A program made the translations under genes and the position numbers. Positions 17,563-25,865 of a stretch of 64,000 nt of DNA are shown here, in pieces; positions within the stretch are counted from its first letter, which is position 1; every line of letters begins with the position of its first letter. The notes below the pieces were generated by a model. The model saw only the letters and a program-made list of their open reading frames with translations. It was not told where the DNA came from and did not search any database. This DNA comes from Candidatus Peregrinibacteria bacterium CG11_big_fil_rev_8_21_14_0_20_49_14. GTDB lineage: Bacteria > Patescibacteriota > Gracilibacteria > Peribacterales > Peribacteraceae. Where the stretch lies: the NCBI GenBank assembly GCA_002787035.1, contig PCVP01000016.1:304-64303 (forward strand). Reading direction: 5' to 3'.

Positions 17563-18135
17563 GTGATTCATGCGTTTTTGGAACAATCCGGCATTCCTGA
17601 GCTACAAGGGAAAGCCCGCATTGTGCGGTTGGCACATACGGTCTGTGCCATTCCTTGGGGAGAGGCACGCACGGTGGAAGATGTACTGCAAAAGAATGTG
17701 GGTACATGCACAGGGAAACACCTGCTGTTTCAAGCGTGCTGTGAGGAACTCGGCATACGGTATCGTCCTGTTGTTTGCACGTTCTTCTGGAGTGCTCAGG
17801 AAATTAAGTTTCCTGAAAATCTCCTGCATATTCTTCGGGGACGGGAATGGGAACACGGACATAATTTCGTACAGATACAAAACAGTGATGCACAGTGGAT
17901 AGATGTGGATATCACGTGGGATGCACCGCTTGCTCCGTACGGATTTGCCACCTTCCCGGAAACGTGGGACGGAGAAACCTCTTTCGTTGGACTACGACAG
18001 ATAGAGAAAAGATGGGAGGGGGCAGATGTTTCTAAGAAGAAGAAGGAAATAGTACACAGCCTGTCTCCCGACCAAAAAAACAGGCGAGATGTTTTCTTGA
18101 AAGAATTCATTCATTGGATCGACTCCCTCCGTTAG
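17563..18135 (+). CDS. Transglutaminase-like (cysteine protease fold) protein
   Basis: A 190-residue intracellular member of the transglutaminase-core superfamily. The triad is visible: Cys in KNVGTCTGKH (~48), His in EHGHNFVQI (~98) and Asp in WIDVDITWD (~115). It starts with GTG, 6 nt after TATATT (17551-17556). No signal peptide is seen. Such domains act as peptidases or amidases in bacteria, and the substrate here is unknown. Confidence 0.75.
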   Translation: MIHAFLEQSGIPELQGKARIVRLAHTVCAIPWGEARTVEDVLQKNVGTCTGKHLLFQACCEELGIRYRPVVCTFFWSAQEIKFPENLLHILRGREWEHGHNFVQIQNSDAQWIDVDITWDAPLAPYGFATFPETWDGETSFVGLRQIEKRWEGADVSKKKKEIVHSLSPDQKNRRDVFLKEFIHWIDSLR

Positions 18136-18154
18136 CTGTGGAATAGTATAAGCG

Positions 18155-18994
18155 ATGCACTTCGCAGATGCTCTCACGCAGCGCTCTCAGAACACAGCTC
18201 CTATTTGTGTGGGGTTGGATCCGAATCTCTCCAAACTTCCGGACGGTATTACGAAAGATGCTGCGGGGGTACTGAGTTTTTCCAAAGGAATCATAGATGC
18301 GGTGAAGGATATCGCCGTATGTGTAAAGCCGCAGATGGCCTACTACGAAGTATTGGGCTGGGAGGGTATGAAGGTATTCTGGGAATCATGCGCGTACGCA
18401 AAAGAGCAGGGGCTTCTTGTAATTGCAGACGGAAAGCGCAACGACATCGGCTCCACATGCGATGCATATGCGGATGCATACCTGCATGAGCACAGCCCCA
18501 TAGATGCGCTTACCGTTTCACCCTACCTTGGATCTGACGGCATCAAACCGTTTATGGAACGTTGTGCCAAAAATGAGAAAGGGATCTTTGTCTTGGTAAA
18601 AACAAGCAACCCCAGTTCGGGCGAACTGCAAGACCTGCCGTGCGGAGATGAAGTCGTACACGAACACATGGCTCAATTGGTGGAGAGTTGGGCAACCGAA
18701 CACTTGGGATCTGCATCCGGTTTCTCTTGTATCGGGGCAGTTGTGGGAGCCACCTACCCCGAAGAACTGACGTACCTGAGAACTCTCATGCCTCATGTTC
18801 CCATTCTTATTCCGGGCTACGGAGCACAGGGTGGAGAAGCGGAAGATGTACGACCGGGATTCGTACCGAACGGAACGGGAGCAATTGTGAACTCTTCACG
18901 AGGAATCATATTCGCAAGCAGCGGCAACGACTGGCAAGAAGCAGCTTCAAAAGCTGCCCACGAAATGGCAGAGGTTATTACGGGTCTGTTCTAA
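18155..18994 (+). CDS. pyrF: Orotidine 5'-phosphate decarboxylase (type 2)
   Basis: Catalyses the last step of UMP synthesis. The type 2 signature is present: PICVGLDPNLSKLP near the start, the catalytic Lys segment IADGKRNDIGST (~88-99), and the C-terminal PGYGAQGGEAEDVRPGF phosphate-binding loop. At 279 residues it matches the type 2 length. TAGTAT (18144-18149) is 5 nt before the ATG. Its stop overlaps the convergent SLH gene's stop by 4 bases. A dihydroorotase gene at the far end of the window belongs to the same pathway. Confidence 0.95.
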   Translation: MHFADALTQRSQNTAPICVGLDPNLSKLPDGITKDAAGVLSFSKGIIDAVKDIAVCVKPQMAYYEVLGWEGMKVFWESCAYAKEQGLLVIADGKRNDIGSTCDAYADAYLHEHSPIDALTVSPYLGSDGIKPFMERCAKNEKGIFVLVKTSNPSSGELQDLPCGDEVVHEHMAQLVESWATEHLGSASGFSCIGAVVGATYPEELTYLRTLMPHVPILIPGYGAQGGEAEDVRPGFVPNGTGAIVNSSRGIIFASSGNDWQEAASKAAHEMAEVITGLF

Positions 18995-20637
18995 TACGTC
19001 CAGACTGTGCCGCTCGGCAACGGGATTTGCGCATCTACCCACTGAAAATCGGCAGATCCGTCTGTCCATCGAATATCGCCTTGGCCGGATAGAGAGCCGT
19101 AGCTTTCTATATTTACCTGCATAGAATCACCGCGAGAAGCCTGACTAAGGTTCACATTGCCGTACAAATCAAACACATCTCCCCGCCCTATTTCTTCCGG
19201 CAGAGCCAAGCAATTTACCGTCATGCGATCGAGAATATCATCGTTCTCTGTTGTGCACGGATACGTTCCAAAGTCACCTTCGCTCCTTACCTCCCAATTT
19301 GTAAGCTGAATTCCGGACGCATGCTGCACATGGAATTGAAGGTGGCGCACGCGAAAATTCACACCCGTAACCACTTCTCTTTCTATACGAAACGACGCAA
19401 GTTTTCGTGCATTACTCTGCTGCAACTCGCCGGTATCCTGTAATTCATTTTTTACACCCGTAATGCGTGCCTGTGCGGTTTGGTGCATGGGATAATGCGC
19501 ACCTGAAGGCACAATTTGATAACTGACGGTTGCATCTTCCGTCTCTCCGACAATGACGAACATCGTTTTCACTTCTACTAAATCTTCCGAGAAGCCTCCC
19601 GTACCTCTTTCTTTCAGTAACGCGTGCACCACTATCGTAGTCGGCTGCCCCGCAGGGAAAATATATCCCGTATCTCCGGGATTGAAGTCCGCTATCCATG
19701 TTTCATTGTCTCGATCACGCAAATCCAATTTTAATGTACCCAGATATGCTCCGCTTGCATCTTCCACGGAGAGTGACTGCAGGCTGCGAGCCTCTTTCTC
19801 CAACGTGATTTTCACTTGCCGAAGCTCTACGGGATTATCTCGCACAAACAACTTCGCATCTGCTATCGGAGTACTCTCACCCACCAGTAGAATGCTGCTT
19901 TGAATCGGTAAACGTATGCCCGGTTCAGGAGAAGGAAGTTCGGGCTGAGGTTCGGGCTGAGGTTCGGGTTCGGGCTTTGGCTGCGGTTGAGGTGGTGTAA
20001 TGACAACGACATGCTTACCCAGTTCCGCCTTTCTGTAGTCTCCCAGAAGGCCGTCGAACTCCGCACGATATGCGGCAGCAAGCCTCGCCATCTGCCCGCG
20101 TGTTATATACCTGTCGTACGGAAGAGAAATAGGCAAAATCGTTTTATGATTTATGGCAGCCTGCACGTAGAACTCATACCATGGCGCATCCTGCTCCGCA
20201 TATGCGGTGTATTCGTATAACTCTCCCAAAATTTTCAGTGCTTCGGCATAGTTCACGGGGTTACCCGGACGAAAGTTTCCGTCAGGATACCCTGCGATGA
20301 TATTGCGCTTCTTGGCCAAACACACATACGGCGAGAACCAATCTTCTGCTTGCACATCCGGAAAACACCTCTTGGAATCCGAAGTGGATACTGCAATGCG
20401 GGGGTAGCTGAGAATCGCAATCTTTAGAAATTCCGCTCTGTTAAGAGTGCGTGCCGCAAGAAACGTGCCATCCGGATTGCCTTGCACGGCTCCGATATTG
20501 GTAAGCAGACTTATACCCGCAGCTTCCGCGGGACGAAAAGGAGCATCCGTATACATAAGGCTCTGGTCTGAGAAATCCAGAGCAGCCACTCCGAGCGGTA
20601 AAACCACACAACCGATTACAATCGCAATACGTCGCAT
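18991..20637 (-). CDS. SLH-domain secreted surface protein
   Basis: A 548-residue exported protein. The signal peptide (MRRIAIVIGCVVLPLGVAA) is followed by about three S-layer-homology repeats (roughly 20-215), with the landmarks FLAARTLNRAEFLKIAI, ITGYPDG-like IIAGYPDGNFRPG and YITRGQMARLAA. A Pro-Glu/Gln repeat linker comes next (about 220-245), then a β-rich C-terminal half. SLH domains anchor proteins to secondary cell-wall polymers. I place the start at 20637, since TATGAT (20645-20650) is 7 nt upstream and the signal peptide then begins properly. In-frame ATGs up to 20688 exist. Confidence 0.85.
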   Translation of the reverse strand: MRRIAIVIGCVVLPLGVAALDFSDQSLMYTDAPFRPAEAAGISLLTNIGAVQGNPDGTFLAARTLNRAEFLKIAILSYPRIAVSTSDSKRCFPDVQAEDWFSPYVCLAKKRNIIAGYPDGNFRPGNPVNYAEALKILGELYEYTAYAEQDAPWYEFYVQAAINHKTILPISLPYDRYITRGQMARLAAAYRAEFDGLLGDYRKAELGKHVVVITPPQPQPKPEPEPQPEPQPELPSPEPGIRLPIQSSILLVGESTPIADAKLFVRDNPVELRQVKITLEKEARSLQSLSVEDASGAYLGTLKLDLRDRDNETWIADFNPGDTGYIFPAGQPTTIVVHALLKERGTGGFSEDLVEVKTMFVIVGETEDATVSYQIVPSGAHYPMHQTAQARITGVKNELQDTGELQQSNARKLASFRIEREVVTGVNFRVRHLQFHVQHASGIQLTNWEVRSEGDFGTYPCTTENDDILDRMTVNCLALPEEIGRGDVFDLYGNVNLSQASRGDSMQVNIESYGSLSGQGDIRWTDGSADFQWVDAQIPLPSGTVWTY

Positions 20638-20697
20638 GGAAGACATCATAGCGTGAATGTGAGAATCACGAAAACTACGGTTTTTCAATTCATTCGT

Positions 20698-20727
20698 TTG
20701 ACAAGTACTTTACGTATCAAGTATTAT
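20698..20727 (+). promoter_or_regulatory. Promoter of the MarR gene
   Basis: TTGACA (20698-20703) and TATTAT (20722-20727) are 18 nt apart, and the ATG follows 8 nt later. CAAGTA occurs twice (20702 and 20718 regions) between and around the boxes, which could be an autoregulatory site for the encoded MarR protein. Confidence 0.65.
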
Positions 20728-20735
20728 ACAAGCAT

Positions 20736-21164
20736 ATGATTACTACTTCTCCCGAATTGAAACTGCTTATGAATATTGCGACTGTTCAAGCGGTCATGAG
20801 CAGAAAATTTGACGGAAGGCTTGGCAGCCTTGGTTTCACTGAATTTCTTATTCTATTTCATCTAAATAACGTAGCAAGTGGCAAACTTCGTCGTGTAGAC
20901 CTGGCAGAACAAGTAGGGCTTACTGCATCTGCAGTAACGCGGTTGCTTGCACCCATGGAAAAAATCGGTTTGGTGCAACGCGAGCAGAACGCTAAAGATG
21001 CGCGTGTAAGCTATGTCAGCCTGGCTACGGGGGGCAAAAGAATGCTTCGAGAATCGATGGAAAACGCAGAGGAGCTGGCAAAGAGTCTGCTTTCGGAATC
21101 TGATAAGCAAGCTTTGGAAAATGCTTCTGTTCTCATGCGGAGACTGGGTGGAACTGTGCAATAG
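20736..21164 (+). CDS. MarR-family transcriptional regulator
   Basis: A 142-residue dimeric winged-helix repressor. The HTH region reads VDLAEQVGLTASAVTRLLAPMEKIGLVQRE, followed by the wing (AKDARVSYVSLATGGKRML) typical of MarR proteins, and terminal helices for dimerisation. Its promoter has repeated CAAGTA boxes, which suggests autoregulation. Possible targets are the adjacent convergent ICMT-like gene or itself. The ligand cannot be deduced. Confidence 0.88.
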   Translation: MITTSPELKLLMNIATVQAVMSRKFDGRLGSLGFTEFLILFHLNNVASGKLRRVDLAEQVGLTASAVTRLLAPMEKIGLVQREQNAKDARVSYVSLATGGKRMLRESMENAEELAKSLLSESDKQALENASVLMRRLGGTVQ

Positions 21165-21192
21165 AGATTGCGTGATGGTAACCAGAGCTTTT

Positions 21193-21780
21193 CTATTTAT
21201 TGGACGTTGGTTTTTGTTTTACCATTGATAAAAAAGAGGGGAGAAACCTAGCAGTGTGCTGCATGTATTTTTCGTATTCTTCTCCGTAAGCATTCAGAAG
21301 CTCACGTTCTTCAATTGGTGTGCGAACAATCATCACAATTAAAACAACCAGTAGAAATCCTCCACCAAGAAACCAGTTAGCAGTTAGGAATAATATTCCT
21401 GTCCCTAGCAATAGAAACACCAGATACATCGGATGGCGGACAAATGCGTACGGTCCAGTTTTTACCACGTGTCCGTCGGGGCGAATTTGTACGGTGCCTG
21501 TGAAATTTCTTGAGAGATGTTTCTGCACCCAAAGTATTGCAGGCAATGATAAAGTCATAAGAAGCGCACCAGCCCAACGCAGGGCATCACTCAGTGGCAA
21601 ATGTGACCACTCCATAAGCGGCGGCCATGCCATGTATGCCAAAAATCCAATTGCAAGCGGCAAACCAAAGAGTGCTCGAATAATGACAAATGCACCCTCG
21701 CCTTTTGTATTTTGGCGTACGCCAGATGCACCATCCGCATATCCACTGAAGTAGAGCCGAATGCCAGTAAAAAGCATCAC
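21193..21780 (-). CDS. Isoprenylcysteine carboxyl methyltransferase-like membrane protein
   Basis: An integral-membrane methyltransferase of the ICMT/PEMT type, about 195 residues with 4-5 transmembrane segments. The SAM-binding signature GPYAFVRHPMYLVFLLL and the late EERELLNAYGEEYEKYM match the family. In bacteria these enzymes methylate diverse lipids or small molecules. The frame stays open and hydrophobic for 14 codons upstream of the first GTG/ATG, back to an ATA at 21820-21822 that lies 7 nt after TATAAT (21830-21835). The true start may therefore be further upstream than given here. Confidence 0.8.
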   Translation of the reverse strand: MMLFTGIRLYFSGYADGASGVRQNTKGEGAFVIIRALFGLPLAIGFLAYMAWPPLMEWSHLPLSDALRWAGALLMTLSLPAILWVQKHLSRNFTGTVQIRPDGHVVKTGPYAFVRHPMYLVFLLLGTGILFLTANWFLGGGFLLVVLIVMIVRTPIEERELLNAYGEEYEKYMQHTARFLPSFLSMVKQKPTSNK

Positions 21781-21865
21781 TAGAATAAGGAAGGCCGTAT
21801 GGTATGGGTATTGAGTTTCTATAGAAACGATTATATCAAAAAACCACGTTGTGTTTTAGTAAACT

Positions 21866-21899
21866 ATCGCGAAGCGCGGCTTTGCCGCGCTGGAGCGAT
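21866..21899. repeat. Palindromic repeat element, copy 1
   Basis: A composite inverted repeat: ATCGC pairs with GCGAT, and inside it GCGCGGC pairs with GCCGCGC around a TTT loop. The same outer and inner arms recur at 35240-35295 with a longer centre. Both copies lie about 60 bases past the 3' end of a minus-strand tRNA gene. Confidence 0.75.
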
Positions 21900-21926
21900 T
21901 CCATTAAAGGGAAAGGGGTTCCGTAG

Positions 21927-21947
21927 GGGAAAACCGTAGGTTTTCCC
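21927..21947 (-). terminator. Hairpin terminator after tRNA-Arg
   Basis: GGGAAAACC and GGTTTTCCC form a perfect 9-bp stem with a 3-nt loop, 13 bases past the tRNA 3' end on the minus strand. The apex CCTACGG is the same as in the metK and tRNA-Thr hairpins. No long T-run follows (CCTACGGAACCCCTTT). Confidence 0.6.
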
Positions 21948-21959
21948 ATGCGACGAAGT

Positions 21960-22035
21960 GGTGCTCCCGGCGGGAATCGAACCTGCATTTGCCCCTTAGG
22001 AGAGGGCTGTTCTATCCATTGAACTACAGGAGCAC
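21960..22035 (-). tRNA. tRNA-Arg (anticodon CCU)
   Basis: On the minus strand the acceptor arm GTGCTCC pairs perfectly with GGAGCAC. The D stem is GTTC/GAAC and the anticodon stem GCCCT/GGGGC closes the loop CTCCTAA (anticodon CCT in DNA). The T loop is TTCGATT. CCA is not encoded. It reads AGG codons. Confidence 0.93.
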
Positions 22036-22101
22036 ACATAAGAAAAAGATTATGCCACAAAGACTACTGACGAGTACCCACCCCTACAAGCAATCTCGGC
22101 A

Positions 22102-22638
22102 CTATCCCTTCTTCAGCACCACCACTTCACGTCCTTCCACCGGCAATCCCTTTACCTTGTATTCGCTCACAGCCTCCTGATTCTGCGCTCCACAGACATT
22201 CAATATTTCTGCATAGGTAGCTTCATCTCCGTTTGGAACGGGAATGAAGATACGAGGGTCTATTTCATCGACCAGTTTTTGTACCAACTTGGGATTGTTT
22301 GACGGGAGAACCAGCACATCTATGTTCCCCAGCAACTCCAATTCATGGTCTTGCCATTCCTGAAGAGGAGCAGAAAGAAAACCAATGCGCACATCGTCCA
22401 TTTCGACTGAGTATGAAACCTGACCCCCTTCGTTCTGCCCAATGCCACGAATGGCAATATTCTGTATATCGAACTCTCCGGGCCAAGAAATTATACCCTC
22501 CTGCGGAATTTCTTCCGGTTGTGCGCACAGAGTAAGCAGTGCATTCGCCTTCTCTATTTTATCCGGGAAGACAACGACCGCTTTGTCGCCCCATTCGCAG
22601 CGAACAGATGCACCCTTTGGTGAGCTAAAAACTAACAT
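22102..22638 (-). CDS. Metallo-β-lactamase-fold-like protein lacking metal ligands
   Basis: A 178-residue protein resembling the small UlaG-like MBL-fold group, with strand patterns such as IISWPGEFDIQNIAIRGIG and VRIGFLSAPL, then IDVLVLPSNNP. The canonical HxHxDH motif and the downstream His/Asp ligands are absent, so hydrolytic activity is unlikely. TATCAT (22646-22651) lies 7 nt before the ATG. It is divergent from the permease fusion. Function unknown. Confidence 0.6.
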   Translation of the reverse strand: MLVFSSPKGASVRCEWGDKAVVVFPDKIEKANALLTLCAQPEEIPQEGIISWPGEFDIQNIAIRGIGQNEGGQVSYSVEMDDVRIGFLSAPLQEWQDHELELLGNIDVLVLPSNNPKLVQKLVDEIDPRIFIPVPNGDEATYAEILNVCGAQNQEAVSEYKVKGLPVEGREVVVLKKG

Positions 22639-22712
22639 CGCAAAGATGATACTGGAGGGAAGGATACACGCAAAGAAATTTGCTCGGGATTCGTACTCCT
22701 TCTAAAGGAGAG

Positions 22713-22741
22713 ATACTATCTGATAGTATATTGATATCAAT
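22713..22741. promoter_or_regulatory. Two adjacent palindromes upstream of the permease fusion
   Basis: ATACTATC-T-GATAGTAT (22713-22729) is a perfect 8+1+8 inverted repeat. Directly next to it is ATTGATATCAAT (22730-22741), a perfect 12-bp palindrome, ending 7 nt before the ATG at 22749. The pair covers the place where a promoter and operator would lie, between two divergent genes. Confidence 0.6.
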
Positions 22742-22748
22742 TTGTTCT

Positions 22749-25700
22749 ATGCGTAGTACTTTCGATAAGCGATTGGTCATCATAGGGATTATTTCTGCGG
22801 TTATAGCCGTTCATTTCTGGGCGGGTTCTCGTATTCCACAACTGAATGAAAAAGCGTCGATGGGTACGGAAATGAGTATGAATGCCCTTGGTTTCTCCAC
22901 GGTATTGGAAGTGCAACCCTCAGACTCATGGGCGAAAGAAATTGCCTACACATCCATAAACTGGGCACAAACGAATAAGAAAGGAATGACATTCGGAGTC
23001 CTGTTTGCCACTTGTCTCATGACTATTTTCTCATTGCTGCGAAAGCGTGGAACGAAGGGTAGATTTTCAAACAGCTTCCTCGGCTTCTGTATAGGAGCAC
23101 CACTGAGCGTATGCGTAAACTGTGCGGCACCTATGGCTCAGGGTCTTTCAGCCCGCGGTGCAAAAATGGAAACGACTCTCGCAGTAATGATGACCTCTCC
23201 GACAATGAACTTCATTGTCCTTACAATGCTCTTCTCGTTGTTTCCTCCGTATCTCATTGGAATCAAAATCGTATTTACCGTCGTATTTATTCTTGTGGGC
23301 ATTCCTCTGCTCTCTCGCTTTGTCTTACAAAAGGAATCCGAAAAGGCGCAAGACTGCGAGTTGCCTGCGTCGCTTATGCAGTCATGCCCTGCCGATACGG
23401 CACATACTCCGGAGGGAGAGAAAGCCGCTACACATTGGTTTCCCGCACTGCTTTGGACTGTAAAAGAACTGTGTAAAAATTTGTGGTTCATATTCAGAAC
23501 GACTGTTCCTCTCATGCTTGCCGCAGGAATATTGGGTGCGACGATGATTACGTTGCTTCCGTGGGATTCTATCGTGGAACTTCTCCCAAATGGTGGCATT
23601 CTTTCCACTGTCATTGCCATGGTTGCCCTTGCGGCCGTCGGAACATTTTTACCGGTTCCAATCAGCTTCGATGTACTGACCTGTGCGGTATTACTTGCCG
23701 CAGGAATGCCTCCTCACTACGTAGCGGTGCTGCTGTTTACGTTGGGCATTTACAGTGTTTATTCATTCATGATCGTATGGCAGGCAATTTCACCGAAGAC
23801 GGCAATCACGCTCTTTCTCTCTGTCACCCTACTCGGAGTGGCAGCAGGATGCTCGGGCTATGTTCTGCATCAAAGGGTGATTGCAAAAAATATGGCACAG
23901 ATTTCCCTGTTGCTTTCGGAAGAAACCGACGAAAAAATGCAACCTGCTCCCCGCATGGAATCTTCTGTACCGATACCGAGAGAGCTTCCGACTGAAGAGG
24001 TGCTTCGACCATTTGCAATACAAACAGCAAGTGGCATTTCCGTTCTAATATCACCGCTTGCTACACGCTCGGCACCTGCCAAAACACTCTTTACAAAAGT
24101 TCCCGCATCTTCCGTAGGACTGGATGAGCCGTACATATTCTCCTTTTTACGGATGAACTTCCCATTCGAGCAAGGGTACGGCAGGGCAATTGCTACCGGA
24201 GACATACACAATGACGGATGGGCGGATGTTTTGTTTACCTCCGAAGCGGGACTGTCTCTCTATGCAAACTACGACGGTCATTTTGAAAAACAAGAAATAA
24301 ATGTGCCGGAAATGAAGCAACACATCATTACGAATGCTGCTTTGGTCGATGTAAACAATGACAACTGGTTGGATATTTTCTATACCACCCTTACGAAAGG
24401 GTCTCACATTATTTTCAATAATCATGGAGTATTTCAGTCGGAGGGATATCGCCCCGTAACGGAGGACAATGTCTCCATTATGACAACGGCAATGGGTTTT
24501 GGTGATTTGGATAACAACGGTTTCATAGATGTTGTACTGGGCAAGTGGGACTGGTCGCTCGATGGTGTCACCAAAACTTCGGCAAATTCAGAAATTCGAC
24601 TCCTGATGAATGACGGAGATATTTTTCGCAGTGTGCAACTGTTGGCCGCACCTGTAAATCCGACCAGTATTCTCATTACGGATTTCGACGCAGACGGTTA
24701 CCGAGACATTATTGTAGGAAACGATCTCTCCTCTCCGGATTTGTACTATCTCGGGAAAGGCAACGGTGAATTTAGTGTAATAAACCATAAGCAAAAACTT
24801 ATTTCCAATACCACTTCCCACACGATGAGTGTTGCGGGAGCGGATATAAATAACGATCTTACGCAGGAGATTCTCCTGGCCAACATCGCACGGTACGAAG
24901 ACCATGATCATGCATCACCCTCGTATGAAGAAGCATGTGAACTTCTCAAGAATGAAGAGAAACTGTCATGTAAGAGAGACTATCTGTTGCAAGAAACATT
25001 CTCATTGGCAAAAAAGAATGAAGATGTGTCTGTCTGTATGAAGATAGAAGACAAATCGTACAGAAAGCAGTGTATTTTGTATTACTACGTCCGAGAGAAA
25101 AATTGTGAAAAAATTCCTACTTCATGGGAAGAATCTTCCTTCGTATGCAATGCACTGAAGAAGGAAGCCAGCAGGCATTTTAAAAACCCAATTTTCAATT
25201 TCTCCATTCCGCAAACGGTTAAGAAGAATGTGTTGCTGGTACGAAACGGGAGTGGCGGATTTACGGATATGGCTGAAGAATACGGAGTAGATAAGGCGGG
25301 CTGGGCTTGGAATATGCAATTTGCCGATATGAATAATGATGAATGGCAGGATATTTTTACCGTCAACGGTTCCACTATTGCTGTCAAAATTCGTGAATCC
25401 AATTACGCATTCATCAACCAAAGAGGAGAAAATTTTGTAAACGCAACGCAAGAACTTGGCTTAACTTCCCACAGTACTACGAACTCATACAGCTATATGG
25501 ATATCGATAACGACGGCGATTTGGATATCGTCACTATTCCTATAAATGCCCCCATAGAGGTATACATGAACAATGAAAACGACAATAACGCAATTGCTGT
25601 GGAGCTGCGTGACTCCAAAGGAAATTCGTTTGGAGTGGGCAGTCTTATCTCTCTCTATTATACGGACGGAACTGCGCCTCACCAACTGCGAGAAATCGTA

Positions 25701-25865
25701 GCCAGCGGAGGGAAAGGGTCATTCCATGCGCCCGTCGGATTTTTTGGTCTCGGCAAAAGTACAAAAGTGGATCGCATGGAAATCGTATGGCCGGATGGAA
25801 TTCGCACCGTCCTGAGCGGGGAATTCATGGCAGGCAACAGATATCGAATAGAGAGAGAAAACTAA
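22749..25865 (+). CDS. YraQ/ArsP-like permease fused to FG-GAP/UnbV domain
   Basis: A 1038-residue fusion. Residues ~1-390 form a DUF318-type permease with about 8-10 membrane segments and the Cys motif APLSVCVNCAAPMAQG. The remainder is a predicted β-propeller with at least seven Ca-binding FG-GAP/VCBS motifs (IHNDGWADVLF, VNNDNWLDIFY, LDNNGFIDVVLG, FDADGYRDIIVG, MNNDEWQDIFTV, IDNDGDLDIVTI), closed by an ASPIC/UnbV domain (GVGSLISLYY, DRMEIVWPDG). A Cys-rich helical insert (six Cys) interrupts the propeller. The start is put at 22749, where hydrophobic residues begin; two palindromes precede it. The stop overlaps the convergent murA stop by 4 bases. Related permeases export metals or metalloids; the combination suggests a transporter with a large extracellular sensor or adhesin. 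Confidence 0.82.
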   Translation: MRSTFDKRLVIIGIISAVIAVHFWAGSRIPQLNEKASMGTEMSMNALGFSTVLEVQPSDSWAKEIAYTSINWAQTNKKGMTFGVLFATCLMTIFSLLRKRGTKGRFSNSFLGFCIGAPLSVCVNCAAPMAQGLSARGAKMETTLAVMMTSPTMNFIVLTMLFSLFPPYLIGIKIVFTVVFILVGIPLLSRFVLQKESEKAQDCELPASLMQSCPADTAHTPEGEKAATHWFPALLWTVKELCKNLWFIFRTTVPLMLAAGILGATMITLLPWDSIVELLPNGGILSTVIAMVALAAVGTFLPVPISFDVLTCAVLLAAGMPPHYVAVLLFTLGIYSVYSFMIVWQAISPKTAITLFLSVTLLGVAAGCSGYVLHQRVIAKNMAQISLLLSEETDEKMQPAPRMESSVPIPRELPTEEVLRPFAIQTASGISVLISPLATRSAPAKTLFTKVPASSVGLDEPYIFSFLRMNFPFEQGYGRAIATGDIHNDGWADVLFTSEAGLSLYANYDGHFEKQEINVPEMKQHIITNAALVDVNNDNWLDIFYTTLTKGSHIIFNNHGVFQSEGYRPVTEDNVSIMTTAMGFGDLDNNGFIDVVLGKWDWSLDGVTKTSANSEIRLLMNDGDIFRSVQLLAAPVNPTSILITDFDADGYRDIIVGNDLSSPDLYYLGKGNGEFSVINHKQKLISNTTSHTMSVAGADINNDLTQEILLANIARYEDHDHASPSYEEACELLKNEEKLSCKRDYLLQETFSLAKKNEDVSVCMKIEDKSYRKQCILYYYVREKNCEKIPTSWEESSFVCNALKKEASRHFKNPIFNFSIPQTVKKNVLLVRNGSGGFTDMAEEYGVDKAGWAWNMQFADMNNDEWQDIFTVNGSTIAVKIRESNYAFINQRGENFVNATQELGLTSHSTTNSYSYMDIDNDGDLDIVTIPINAPIEVYMNNENDNNAIAVELRDSKGNSFGVGSLISLYYTDGTAPHQLREIVASGGKGSFHAPVGFFGLGKSTKVDRMEIVWPDGIRTVLSGEFMAGNRYRIEREN

